Shown piece by piece: positions 36,804-45,708 of a stretch of DNA of 64,000 nucleotides. The notes beneath the pieces are model-generated. The model made no database searches, was not told the DNA's origin, and saw nothing but the letters and a program-made list of their open reading frames with translations. Made by a program: the position numbers and the translations under genes. Origin of the DNA: Oceanobacillus profundus (GTDB lineage Bacteria; Bacillota; Bacilli; Bacillales; Amphibacillaceae); assembly GCF_003515705.1 (NCBI RefSeq), contig NZ_QWEH01000002.1, positions 248,001 through 312,000 on the forward strand, given 5' to 3'. Every line of letters starts with the position of its first letter. Position 1 is the first letter of the stretch.

Positions 36804-38096
36804 GTGAATCGAAAAGGACTTATATTTTTAATTACATTACTTTTATCAGCAATGGTACTAACTGCATGTGGTAATGGAGATGAAGAAAATGAAGGATCAG
36901 AAGCTAGTGCAGAAGAACCAGAGGAAGAAGTGATGGGAGATGAGACAGAAGAAGAGCCAGATCAAGCAGAAGAGGAAAAAATAGAGGAAAACGAAGAAGA
37001 GCCTGCAGATACGAATAAGGAAGGCAGTTTCAGTGAATTGATTACATATATGGAAGAGGAAACACAGGGTATAGCAAACGTACTATATGAAAATAATAAT
37101 TCACAATCGCATGATATGGAAGGGATATCATTAACATTAGATGCTTATACATTGGTTGAATTAACGGATTTTCATAGAGATTTCGCTATCCCATTTGATG
37201 ACCAAAATAATGGAGCGGTCATTATCGCACAATACACAGTGAAAAATGATACAGATGAAAATGTACATTATATGCCAAGTCTTTATATGACCTATGTTGG
37301 TGCGGATAAGGATTTAAATAATCATCGATACCTTTTGCCTGAAGAAGAACAATTACCAACGCTGCTTTCACCTAACAATGAATACTTATTAGAAGCGGGG
37401 CAGGAACTTACAGGTTACTATGCATATCCTATTGGAGAAGATCGTCTGGTTGACGTATTAGAGGTTGGTGCGGTTGATGTTGGAGTTCCAAAACCTCAAA
37501 CAGATAAAGATGATTTTTCTACTACTTTTGGTTCGGAAGGTAGATTCTCCTTCCCTCTTGATGCGGAAAATGCTGAAAAGGAAGAACAAACCGCAAGCCA
37601 GGGCTTCTACGAAGATAAAGCAACTGCTGATAATATGGGTGACAAAGAGATGTTAGAAAGTGAAGAAGGAATTGGAAAGAGTGAAGATGTAGACCAAGCA
37701 AGTGTGACATTAGAAGGCTATCAATTCACAAACTTTGTTCCAAATGCAGATGAAGCGCCGCGTTTTCAGTCTGATGAAGTAGTATTATTAACAGTTAGAT
37801 TTACTATCGATAATGGATATGATGAAGATATTTCCAAAAGCTCTATATCTTCTAATTTATACTTAAACGATGGTAAACAGTGGACATTAAATGAAGGAAT
37901 GTTATTGCCGTATGGATATGGTGATGTTATTCCTGCTAACGATAGCGATGAACTGCTACAAGTTTTTCTTCTAGATCAAGAACAGTATGAAAAAATTTGG
38001 AAAGATAAATCATTTGAAATGGAAATCGGACCGATGCGCAATATAGATGGTGAAGATATTTCCAAAGGTGCAGAAGCGAAGTTTAAATTGAAATAA
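36804..38096 (+). CDS. Large acidic lipoprotein, DUF5068-like
   Basis: A 430-residue protein with signal peptide and lipobox LTAC (Cys about 22). A long Glu/Asp-rich spacer (residues 25-75) is followed by two similar beta-rich domains, seen in ISLTLDAYTLVELTDF and ASVTLEGYQFTNFV. These are arranged as immunoglobulin-like DUF5068/DUF4352-type domains. Function is unknown. The start is GTG at 36804, with AAGGAGG 8 bp upstream. It sits between mecA and coiA, a place with no such gene in B. subtilis, so it is an insertion in an otherwise conserved order. Confidence 0.75.
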   Translation: MNRKGLIFLITLLLSAMVLTACGNGDEENEGSEASAEEPEEEVMGDETEEEPDQAEEEKIEENEEEPADTNKEGSFSELITYMEEETQGIANVLYENNNSQSHDMEGISLTLDAYTLVELTDFHRDFAIPFDDQNNGAVIIAQYTVKNDTDENVHYMPSLYMTYVGADKDLNNHRYLLPEEEQLPTLLSPNNEYLLEAGQELTGYYAYPIGEDRLVDVLEVGAVDVGVPKPQTDKDDFSTTFGSEGRFSFPLDAENAEKEEQTASQGFYEDKATADNMGDKEMLESEEGIGKSEDVDQASVTLEGYQFTNFVPNADEAPRFQSDEVVLLTVRFTIDNGYDEDISKSSISSNLYLNDGKQWTLNEGMLLPYGYGDVIPANDSDELLQVFLLDQEQYEKIWKDKSFEMEIGPMRNIDGEDISKGAEAKFKLK

Positions 38097-38111
38097 ATAA
38101 TGAGCGTATGT

Positions 38112-38157
38112 AACGAATAGTAGCCAACCAAACTAATTGGATACTATTCGTTTTTTT
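38112..38157 (+). terminator. Terminator after the acidic lipoprotein
   Basis: AACGAATAGTA and TACTATTCGTT form a perfect 11-bp stem, with CCAA/TTGG inside the loop and seven T after. Confidence 0.9.
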
Positions 38158-38271
38158 AAAGTTGATTTAAAAAAAACGTAAATATAAATTGGAGAGACCT
38201 TTAATTATATCCCAATAGAAGCAGGATTTTGTCATTCACTGTCGAATATATAGTTCGATGGAGGTGATGTA

Positions 38272-39465
38272 ATGCTGCAAGCTAAAACAGCCGATGGTAG
38301 ATCCGTCACGCTTGCATCCATGAATCGAGAAAGCATACTGGCATTGAAAAACACTGGCATACTATTTTATTGTCCTGTTTGTGGTAAACAAGTAATTATG
38401 AAGGTTGGTGTTAAAATAATTGCTCATTTTGCTCATAAATCTACTGTAGATTGTCCGTCCTATGAAGGTGGAGAGGGGATGTATCATGAACAAGGAAAAC
38501 TATTGCTATATCAATGGTTGAAACGCCACGATATGAAGGTGGAATTAGAAGTATATCTTCCTGAAATTCAACAACGTCCCGATATATTCATAACATGGAA
38601 CAACAGACGAATTGCTATTGAGTATCAATGTGCTAGAATTTCAGGAGAAATAATAAGGAAACGTACTCATGGATATCGATCAAGTGGCATTATTCCAATA
38701 TGGATTGCCGGAGCGACCCTGTTTACACGTTATCAAGCGAATAGCTTTCGAATTGATCAGTTTACGAAACAATTACTGCACCAATATAACCCACGATTGC
38801 CACCTGTCCTATACTACTTTTGCCCATACACCTCTCAACTTGCAATCTTACAAGATATTTTCATTACCAAAAGCACACAAGCCATTGGTAAAATCCGTAT
38901 TTCACCACTAAATAAACATAAATTTTCAGACCTGTTTCAATTTGAATTTTTTACAAATGCAGAACTACAATATTTATGGCAGAAAGAAAAGTTTAAATTT
39001 CGTCAGACGCAAGGAATAAAACCTTATGGAAGTGAATTGAATTGGCGTAGATGGCTCTACTCCAAAGGACTGCATCTTGAAAACCTCCCATCAATTGTCC
39101 ATCTCCCAATAACCTCGCAATATCGAATGAAAATCCCGCTATGGAATTGGCAGAGTAAAGTCTGCCTGGAGATTATTGATCCACTTCCCGTTGAAGGTGT
39201 TTTTTCTAATGCTGAATGTCAAGGTCTTTTCTTCCGGCAGCTATACAAATCAAAACAGTTTCCATTAATCCCTTCGCAAAGTAATCCAGTTCAAGAGTAC
39301 CTTAGCTTGCTCGAGCAGCTTCAAGTGATTGAGAAAGTCTCTAGCGGTATGTATAAAAAACGCCAGCCAATTTCCTTTTATCATCATATTGAGCAAGCAG
39401 TACAAGGAGATGAGCAGCTTGTAAAGGAATTATTTAGGCAAAAATCAAACATAATACGAGCATGA
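38272..39465 (+). CDS. coiA: Competence protein CoiA
   Basis: A 397-residue CoiA-family protein, needed for processing of transforming DNA in Gram-positive competence. The N-terminal zinc-binding knuckle is FYCPVCGKQVIMKVG, followed by AHFAHKS. The predicted nuclease core is RPDIFITWNNRRIAIEYQC (D, E-x-Q). The C-terminal half is variable, as usual for the family. GGAGGTG precedes the ATG. pepF follows about 95 bp downstream, as in B. subtilis yjbF-yjbG. Confidence 0.92.
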   Translation: MLQAKTADGRSVTLASMNRESILALKNTGILFYCPVCGKQVIMKVGVKIIAHFAHKSTVDCPSYEGGEGMYHEQGKLLLYQWLKRHDMKVELEVYLPEIQQRPDIFITWNNRRIAIEYQCARISGEIIRKRTHGYRSSGIIPIWIAGATLFTRYQANSFRIDQFTKQLLHQYNPRLPPVLYYFCPYTSQLAILQDIFITKSTQAIGKIRISPLNKHKFSDLFQFEFFTNAELQYLWQKEKFKFRQTQGIKPYGSELNWRRWLYSKGLHLENLPSIVHLPITSQYRMKIPLWNWQSKVCLEIIDPLPVEGVFSNAECQGLFFRQLYKSKQFPLIPSQSNPVQEYLSLLEQLQVIEKVSSGMYKKRQPISFYHHIEQAVQGDEQLVKELFRQKSNIIRA

Positions 39466-39559
39466 ATTGGGAATAGTTCGTTATACTAAAGTATAGATGG
39501 AAGGATTTTACCTAGGAAATCTAGAAATAGTAAAGAAAGAATAAGGGAGGAATTTATTC

Positions 39560-41371
39560 ATGGCAAAAACCACAAAGGAATTACCAAAACGCAGTGACAT
39601 ACCAGTTGAATCTACATGGAGATTAGAGGATATCTTTGCCACTGATGAATTGTGGCAGGAAGAATTAAAAAAATTGCAAAATGATATTCCAAAAGCAGAA
39701 GCATATAAAGGGAAATTATCAGAGTCTCCAGATGCCTTATATGATTTGTTGAAACTACAGGATGAACTTTTTGAGCGCCTTGGAAAATTATATACATATT
39801 CGCATATGCGATATGATCAGGATACAACCAATTCCTTTTATCAAGGCTTAAATGCTCAAGCGGATATGGTGCTAACTCAAGCTTCAAGTGTAATGAGTTA
39901 TATTGTTCCAGAAGTGCTTCAAATGGATGAGGCTAAAATTAAGCAATTTCTTGAAGAAAAAGAAGAACTAAATTTTTATAAAAAAGTATTGGATGAAATT
40001 AACCGCGGGCGTCCACACGCATTAAGCGAGAAAGAAGAGGCGTTGCTTGCCGAAGCATCCGAGCCTTTATCAAGCTCTTCGCAGACATTTGGTATGCTTA
40101 ATAACGCTGATTTAACCTTTCCTTCAATTATCAACGAGAATGGGGAAGAGGTTGATCTTACACATGGAAGATACTCTACATTTTTAGAATCAAAGGATCG
40201 TCGTGTTCGAGAAGATGCGTTCACTAAGGTATATGACACGTATGGTAATTTTAAAAATACATTTGCTTCAACACTTAGTGGAGCAGTGAAAACCCATAAT
40301 TTCTCTGCCAAAGTTCGAAATTATGAATCTGCAAGACAGGCTGCACTGGATAACAATAATATACCTGAACAAGTTTATGATAATTTAGTCGAGGCTGTTA
40401 ATGAAAAGCTTCCATTATTGCACCGTTATACAGAGCTGCGTAAAAAAGTATTAAAGCTTGATGAATTGCATATGTACGATTTGTACACACCTTTGGTCAA
40501 AGAAGTTGAAATGAAGGTTTCCTATGAAGAGGCTAAAGATTTTATGTTTAAAGGGTTATCTCCACTCGGGAGTGAATATGGAGAAATTCTAAAAGAAGCT
40601 TTTGAAAATCGCTGGATCGATGTAGAAGAGAATAAAGGAAAACGAAGCGGAGCATATTCTTCTGGATCATATGCGACAAATCCATATATATTGATGAACT
40701 GGCAAGATGATGTGAACAATACGTTTACATTAGCACATGAGCTAGGTCATTCTGTTCATAGCTACTATACAAGAAAAACCCAGCCTTTCCGCTATGGAGA
40801 TTACTCCATTTTTGTAGCTGAGGTTGCATCTACGACAAATGAAGCATTGTTAAATGATTATTTATTAAATAATTTAGAAGATGAAAAACAAAAGCTATAT
40901 ATTTTAAATCATTTCTTAGAAGGCTTCCGCGGAACGGTATTCCGTCAAACGATGTTCGCTGAATTCGAGCATGAGATCCATGTAAGAGCAAAAGACGGAG
41001 AAGCACTTACTGCGGATAAGCTAACCGAAATCTATTATGATCTAAACAAAAAATATTATGGAGAAGCAGTTGTTTCTGATGAAGCAATCGGACTGGAATG
41101 GGCAAGAATTCCACATTTCTATTACAACTATTATGTATACCAGTATGCAACAGGATATTCTGCTGCGACGGCACTTGCGAATAACATATTAGAAGGAAAA
41201 GAAGGTGCAGTTGATCGTTATCTTGATTTCCTGAAAGCTGGAAGTAGTGATTATCCAATCGAAGTGTTGAAAAAAGCTGGGGTTGATATGACTTCAAAAC
41301 AACCGATTTTAGATGCACTTGATGTGTTTGAGGAAAAATTGAATGAAATGGAACGCATGTTATTAGGATAA
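39560..41371 (+). CDS. pepF: Oligoendopeptidase F
   Basis: A 603-residue M3 family metallopeptidase that cleaves cytoplasmic oligopeptides. The zinc site is LAHELGHSVHSYY (HExxH near residue 393) with the downstream glutamate in VAEVASTTNEALLND. Length and N-terminus (RSDIPVESTWRLEDIFATDE) fit PepF1. The ribosome site is AGGGAGG. A strong terminator follows. Confidence 0.96.
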   Translation: MAKTTKELPKRSDIPVESTWRLEDIFATDELWQEELKKLQNDIPKAEAYKGKLSESPDALYDLLKLQDELFERLGKLYTYSHMRYDQDTTNSFYQGLNAQADMVLTQASSVMSYIVPEVLQMDEAKIKQFLEEKEELNFYKKVLDEINRGRPHALSEKEEALLAEASEPLSSSSQTFGMLNNADLTFPSIINENGEEVDLTHGRYSTFLESKDRRVREDAFTKVYDTYGNFKNTFASTLSGAVKTHNFSAKVRNYESARQAALDNNNIPEQVYDNLVEAVNEKLPLLHRYTELRKKVLKLDELHMYDLYTPLVKEVEMKVSYEEAKDFMFKGLSPLGSEYGEILKEAFENRWIDVEENKGKRSGAYSSGSYATNPYILMNWQDDVNNTFTLAHELGHSVHSYYTRKTQPFRYGDYSIFVAEVASTTNEALLNDYLLNNLEDEKQKLYILNHFLEGFRGTVFRQTMFAEFEHEIHVRAKDGEALTADKLTEIYYDLNKKYYGEAVVSDEAIGLEWARIPHFYYNYYVYQYATGYSAATALANNILEGKEGAVDRYLDFLKAGSSDYPIEVLKKAGVDMTSKQPILDALDVFEEKLNEMERMLLG

Positions 41372-41386
41372 GGCGTGCACAAATAA

Positions 41387-41421
41387 GAAAGGGGAATCAG
41401 CAAATCGCTGATTCCCCTTTA
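41387..41421. terminator. Bidirectional terminator after pepF
   Basis: AAAGGGGAATCAGC and GCTGATTCCCCTTT form a perfect stem around AAATC. Confidence 0.92.
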
Positions 41422-41604
41422 CCTAAACCGCCGATATACATTTCGCTGGGTTAAGGAATGAAGCGTTACGTAGATGGATAAGAAAAATAATGGCAATGTG
41501 ATAAAAAGTGGAATGAGCTTCATTAAGCCCAATAAATTTAAGAAAAAGGCAAAAACAGTTAAAGTGATAAATAAAATAGGATAAAACCGATAAATTCTTC
41601 GCAT
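41419..41604 (-). CDS. Two-helix small membrane protein at the yizD position
   Basis: A 61-residue basic protein with two hydrophobic helices (residues 8-28 and 31-48) and charged ends. A GGAGGG site lies 5 bp before the ATG. It occupies the place of B. subtilis yizD between pepF and roxS/yjbH, but I cannot confirm homology. Function is unknown. Confidence 0.7.
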   Translation of the reverse strand: MRRIYRFYPILFITLTVFAFFLNLLGLMKLIPLFITLPLFFLSIYVTLHSLTQRNVYRRFR

Positions 41605-41679
41605 CTCAATCCCTCCAGTGACATCATCAATCGGCTCATTACACTATATGATTAGAAGTGCTCGTATAGAAGTGAACAT

Positions 41680-41698
41680 TTTGTGAATATGTGCACAT
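41680..41698 (+). promoter_or_regulatory. Rex-type operator overlapping a ResD-type site, before roxS
   Basis: TTGTGAATATGTGCACAT (41681-41698) matches the Rex pattern TTGTG-N8-CACAA at nine of ten fixed bases. TTTGTGAAT (41680-41688) matches the ResD half-site pattern. They lie 40-60 bp upstream of the predicted roxS start. In B. subtilis, roxS is known to be repressed by Rex and activated by ResD. Confidence 0.75.
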
Positions 41699-41738
41699 AT
41701 AGGTTGAAAATCAAATTACTTCTTGTTATTATAAGATT

Positions 41739-41858
41739 GTAAGTTAAGTACAAACAAATACCCCTTTTGTTTGATCATGAAACTTTCTCCCATCCCCCTT
41801 TGTATAAATACAAAGTAGGAATAAGGATATACGCTGCCCCGTATATCCTTTATTTTTT
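41739..41858 (+). ncRNA. roxS: Small regulatory RNA RoxS (RsaE)
   Basis: The RNA contains the two C-rich single-stranded seeds that define RoxS/RsaE: ACCCCTTTTGTTTGAT and then TTTCTCCCATCCCCCTTTGT. A small stem (CTTTGTA/TACAAAG, 41798-41815) follows. The end is a perfect terminator, AAGGATATACG/CGTATATCCTT with a T run (41823-41858). The location next to yjbH is as in B. subtilis. A -35/-10 pair, TTGAAA (41704-41709) and TATTAT (41727-41732) spaced 17 bp, predicts a start near 41739 and a length of about 120 nt; known RoxS is about 115. RoxS pairs with mRNAs of central metabolism in response to NO and NADH status. Confidence 0.92.
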
Positions 41859-41958
41859 TGTCTTTATTTAATTTTTCTAGTAAACGACCATAAATTTATT
41901 CTGAAACCTACTGCGAAATACGATAAATTGTAGTGCATTTATTCCTATAGTTTAATGG

Positions 41959-41986
41959 CAAAAAAAAAAGCCTCTGTGTAAGGCTG
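41959..41986 (-). terminator. Terminator after yjbH
   Basis: On the - strand AGCCT pairs with AGGCT around TACACAG and is followed by ten T. Confidence 0.75.
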
Positions 41987-41991
41987 AAAAA

Positions 41992-42885
41992 CTAAAAAAT
42001 ATATTTCCAAAAGGATCCATATTTTGCTGGGATTTTTTCGACAACTTGCTGAAATTGTAGTTTTTTCATTTCTTTTTCTGTTTTGGCAAGTGACCAATCG
42101 TAAACAACCGAAATTTCCTTCGTGCCTACAACCTCATAATATTCTAAGAAAGTTTCTAGAGGTGGCTTTACGGAAGGTATGGGTGTTCGTTGCAGCATTT
42201 CTTTTAATACAAGCTCATAAATTTCATATGGATAAAGACCGGAAATTTTAATACCTTCCTCTTCAACAACTTGATTAAAGAATACAATTGTTGGAATATA
42301 ATCTACTTCCATTTCACGTGTTAACTTCAAATCACATTGGTATGCTTTTTTTGCGGAGCCAGAGAACAGATCTCTCTCAAATTCTTCAACGTCTAACTTA
42401 GCTTCTTTCGCACATTGAAGGAGTACGTCTCCATCTGATATGTTCTGCTTCTTTAAGAAAAGATTCTCTTGCAGTTTTCGCAGAAACACCATTCCTGCTT
42501 TTTTACCTTGAAGCTCTGCCGCTTTTATTGCAAGTGATGCAATCCAAGGATAAGAAACTGGGTTTTCAATCCATAAATCTCCATCACAGCTCATACCAGT
42601 ACGTTTTGCTGTTCTTTCCCACATATCTTTTAACTTTCTTGGTTTATCAAATGAATCGGTATTCAGTGCTCTTAGTTGGCCACTTACAATTTGACGTATG
42701 GTGAAAAAACGTCCATATTCAACGGACAATTTTTTTAGATAAGGTTCTAGGGACCAGCATTCCGCACACAGCGGATCAATAAATACAAAAATTTCTATCG
42801 GTTTTTGTACAATATCAACATAGCTATAGTTGGCCGATGTGTTTGTGTGATTTGAGCTTGTAAGCTCAGTTTGGTTCCAACTCAC
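41992..42885 (-). CDS. yjbH: ClpXP adaptor protein SpxH (YjbH)
   Basis: A 297-residue DsbA-like thioredoxin-fold protein that delivers Spx to ClpXP. The CxxC motif is in [18 protein letters not shown] (Cys40 and Cys43), and [13 protein letters not shown] is also typical. GTG is the start, 8 bp from AAAGGAG; the overlapping ATG is followed at once by TGA. It is 18 bp downstream of the globin gene on the same strand, forming a yjbI-yjbH unit. Its target, spx, is in the same window. Confidence 0.93.
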   Translation of the reverse strand: MSWNQTELTSSNHTNTSANYSYVDIVQKPIEIFVFIDPLCAECWSLEPYLKKLSVEYGRFFTIRQIVSGQLRALNTDSFDKPRKLKDMWERTAKRTGMSCDGDLWIENPVSYPWIASLAIKAAELQGKKAGMVFLRKLQENLFLKKQNISDGDVLLQCAKEAKLDVEEFERDLFSGSAKKAYQCDLKLTREMEVDYIPTIVFFNQVVEEEGIKISGLYPYEIYELVLKEMLQRTPIPSVKPPLETFLEYYEVVGTKEISVVYDWSLAKTEKEMKKLQFQQVVEKIPAKYGSFWKYIF

Positions 42886-42903
42886 ATCGAATTCTCCTTT
42901 CTC

Positions 42904-43290
42904 TTATTCAGGCGTGTTCATCATGTGGTTTGCAGTCAGGGTCAATTTCTCAAATATAGCCGTGCGGTATGGTTCCTCGATTTCTATTTCATCTAACGCT
43001 TCTGCCATACAATCTAGCCAAGCATCTCGTCTGGAAGGAGTTATTTCAAATGGTAAGTGACGTCTTCGCATCATTGGATGGCCGCGTTCTGCTTCGTAAT
43101 TCCTCGGACCTCCGAAAAATTGTGTTAAAAAAAGACTCTGCTTTCTTGCAGTTTCTGTTAGGTCTTCTGGAAAAATTGGTATAAGTTTTGGATGCTTTCC
43201 TACTCGCTTATAAAAGGCATTAACTAGTTTGTCTATTGTATCGAATCCGCCAATGGCCTCATAAATAGTACCATGTACAATCTGTTCCAT
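42904..43290 (-). CDS. yjbI: Truncated hemoglobin (group II, YjbI-like)
   Basis: A 128-residue two-over-two globin. Visible motifs are YEAIGGFDTIDKLVNAFYKRV, read in pieces, with the B10-type Tyr; FLTQFFGGPRNYEAERGHPM; and MRRRHLPFEI, whose His is the proximal heme ligand. Such group II globins bind O2/NO in redox stress. The start is the ATG at 43290 behind AAGGAG; the frame runs 12 codons further. The pairing with yjbH is conserved. Confidence 0.93.
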   Translation of the reverse strand: MEQIVHGTIYEAIGGFDTIDKLVNAFYKRVGKHPKLIPIFPEDLTETARKQSLFLTQFFGGPRNYEAERGHPMMRRRHLPFEITPSRRDAWLDCMAEALDEIEIEEPYRTAIFEKLTLTANHMMNTPE

Positions 43291-43374
43291 AATTATCTCC
43301 TTGGATGTTTGTATATATTGTAGCAACGGATGCCGAAATGAGCAACAAATCTGATTTTGACTAGATTGTATTAC

Positions 43375-43947
43375 CTATTTTTCCAACGAGTGGAAAAACC
43401 GTTCGATTTTATTTGGTGTTATGCGTTGCTCTATCTTATTTTCTTCGAGCAATTGATGAAATATACGTAATCCATCTGCCTTTGTAGGCGCCTCTAGCTC
43501 TAATTCATAATCTGTTTTATGGTTGTACGTGCTGTAATCAAGTACAAGCAATACATCTTGATATGGGACTTCTCGCCTCAATGTGGAAAGACTGCCATAA
43601 TAGGTTAGCTTTTCAGGTTGTATGTTTTTCTTCAGTAGTTGTTTTGATGTATTGACTTTCGGGATAATTGTTCCATTCATCCAATTTAATGCTTCTTGTT
43701 CGGTGAGTAAGTCATGAGTCTCAAGTAAACCATCAGGGTGCGGTTCTTTTAGAGTTAATGTATATTTCCCATCTTTTTCCCTTATTCGTATAGCGCATCC
43801 TAATTCTTTAAGCGAGAATTCCTTTGTCTCAAAGTAATGGTTTATTTGCAGTTTTCCTTCTGATGGAAAAGGGATGCTATTTAGTAATTGATCATACTCC
43901 TCCTTTTCTAATAAGTTTTTAAATTCAATTTCTATTTCTTGTGTCAT
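43375..43947 (-). CDS. yjbK: CYTH domain protein (YjbK-like)
   Basis: A 190-residue CYTH (CyaB/thiamine triphosphatase) tunnel protein. The signature EIEIEFKNLL (E-x-E-x-K type) is at the N-terminus, IRIREKDGKYTLTLKEP in the middle, and YELELEAP later. Members hydrolyse triphosphates or polyphosphate. The neighbour relQ handles (p)ppGpp, but no direct functional link is shown. It lies 84 bp upstream of the globin gene on the same strand, so cotranscription is possible. Confidence 0.88.
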   Translation of the reverse strand: MTQEIEIEFKNLLEKEEYDQLLNSIPFPSEGKLQINHYFETKEFSLKELGCAIRIREKDGKYTLTLKEPHPDGLLETHDLLTEQEALNWMNGTIIPKVNTSKQLLKKNIQPEKLTYYGSLSTLRREVPYQDVLLVLDYSTYNHKTDYELELEAPTKADGLRIFHQLLEENKIEQRITPNKIERFFHSLEK

Positions 43948-44174
43948 AATCTATGTCCCCCAACTTGAAAATAGGTTATTATTAATTATGGCGAAAGATG
44001 AGCATGTATGCAAAGATTAGCCATTTTCGTCTGATGTGTTAAAATAGGGTTGATTCATAATAGTTATTCAAACATTGACAAGGTAATACTTTATTGTCAA
44101 GCTGGCAATTCGAGATGCTTTTTTATATGTTGAAGGCTGTTATGAACCTGAGATGAACGGTAAGGGTGATAACA

Positions 44175-44783
44175 ATGAAATGGGAAGTAATCCTTGCTCC
44201 ATATAAGCAAATTGTTGAAGAGCTAAAAGTAAAATTAAGAGGAATGCGCGCACAATTTGAACTCGAATCAAGCCATTCTCCAATAGAATTTGTAACTGGT
44301 CGGGTAAAACCGGTACATAGTATTATGGAAAAAGCAGAAATACGCGGAGTTTCACTAGATGAAATTGATACCGAAATCCAAGATATTGCTGGTGTTCGTG
44401 TTGTTTGTCAATTTGTTGATGATATTTATACAATTGTAGATATGCTTCATACGAGGACTGATTTTACGATAGTTGAAGAGAAGGATTATATTGCGAATAA
44501 GAAAACAAGTGGCTACCGCTCGTATCATATGATTATTGAATATCCGGTTGAGACAATCCATGGCACGAAGCTGCACCTAGCAGAAATTCAAATTAGGACG
44601 CTCGCCATGAACTTTTGGGCAACAAATGAGCATTCCTTAAATTATAAATATGAAGGCAAATTACCAGAAGAGGTAGAGTCAAGGCTACAAAGAGCAGCAG
44701 AAGCAGCATTTAAATTAGATGAAGAAATGTCGAAAATAAAAAGCGAAATTCAGGAAGCGCAACGAATATTCCACCGTAAGTAA
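44175..44783 (+). CDS. relQ: Small alarmone synthetase RelQ (GTP pyrophosphokinase)
   Basis: A 202-residue single-domain (p)ppGpp synthetase (YjbM/SasB). The nucleotidyltransferase-like core shows RVKPVHSIMEKAEIRGVSLD, then DIAGVRVVCQFVDDIYTI and NKKTSGYRSYHMIIEYPV. The EIQIRT and MNFWATNEHSLNYK segments complete the synthetase motifs. No hydrolase or TGS domain is present. The start is the ATG at 44175; the in-frame GTG 9 bp earlier lies in the ribosome site AAGGGTG. nadK and an RluD-family gene follow in order, as in B. subtilis. Confidence 0.94.
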   Translation: MKWEVILAPYKQIVEELKVKLRGMRAQFELESSHSPIEFVTGRVKPVHSIMEKAEIRGVSLDEIDTEIQDIAGVRVVCQFVDDIYTIVDMLHTRTDFTIVEEKDYIANKKTSGYRSYHMIIEYPVETIHGTKLHLAEIQIRTLAMNFWATNEHSLNYKYEGKLPEEVESRLQRAAEAAFKLDEEMSKIKSEIQEAQRIFHRK

Positions 44784-44883
44784 AGAGTAAAGACTCGGGG
44801 CGACCAGTTAGCAACGTGCAAACTACTGCGCCTCGAACGTTTATGAAAGGGACTGTAATATAAGTAATAAGGGGAGAGAGTGG

Positions 44884-45693
44884 ATGAAGTTTAAAATTGT
44901 TTCAAAAGGTGATGAGCGTTCTAATAAGATTAAAGCAACGATGAAACAATATTTGTCAGAATTTGATTTAGAATATGATAAAGTCGAGCCAGATCTCGTT
45001 ATATCGGTTGGGGGAGACGGTACTTTTCTGGAGGCATTCCATCGATATAATCATCGGCTTGAAACAACTGCGTTTATTGGTCTCCATACAGGGCATTTAG
45101 GATTTTACACGGATTGGGTTCCGTCTGAAGTGGAAAAGCTAATTATTGAAATTGCCAAAACACCGTTTCAAACAGTAGAATATCCATTGCTCGAAGTAAT
45201 TATTCGTGGGAAAACAGGGGAAAAGGAAGATCGTTTTTTGGCACTTAATGAAGCAATGATTAAAACTGCTGACGGTTCTTCAGTCGTTTTTGATGTGGAG
45301 ATCAAGGGAGAGCATTTTGAAACATTCCGCGGGGATGGGATTTGTATTTCTACTCCTTCTGGAAGTACTGCGTATAATAAAGCGCTTGGCGGAGCAATTT
45401 TACATCCGTCACTTGAAGCGATACAAATAACGGAAAATGCATCAATAAATAACCGCGTGTTTCGTACAATCGGTTCGCCATTGGTGTTGCCAAAGCATCA
45501 TACGTGCTTCTTAAAACCAATGAGGGACAGCAGTTTTTTAATTCAAATCGATCATTTTATAAAAACATACACGAATGTGAAATCAATTCAATGCCGTGTG
45601 GCGAATGAAAGAATCCGCTTTGCGCGTTTTAAACAATTTCCGTTTTGGAATAGGGTACGGGATTCCTTTGTGGCGGATGATGATAATAGATAG
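44884..45693 (+). CDS. nadK: NAD kinase
   Basis: A 269-residue ATP-NAD kinase forming NADP. The motif [12 protein letters not shown] (residues 41-52) holds the catalytic [27 protein letters not shown] contains the NAD-binding TPSGSTAY stretch when read in parts. The length fits PpnKA/NadF of Bacillus. GGGGAGAGAG precedes the ATG. It is 15 bp before the pseudouridine synthase gene. Confidence 0.95.
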   Translation: MKFKIVSKGDERSNKIKATMKQYLSEFDLEYDKVEPDLVISVGGDGTFLEAFHRYNHRLETTAFIGLHTGHLGFYTDWVPSEVEKLIIEIAKTPFQTVEYPLLEVIIRGKTGEKEDRFLALNEAMIKTADGSSVVFDVEIKGEHFETFRGDGICISTPSGSTAYNKALGGAILHPSLEAIQITENASINNRVFRTIGSPLVLPKHHTCFLKPMRDSSFLIQIDHFIKTYTNVKSIQCRVANERIRFARFKQFPFWNRVRDSFVADDDNR

Positions 45694-45708
45694 TGAGGAT
45701 TTTATAAA

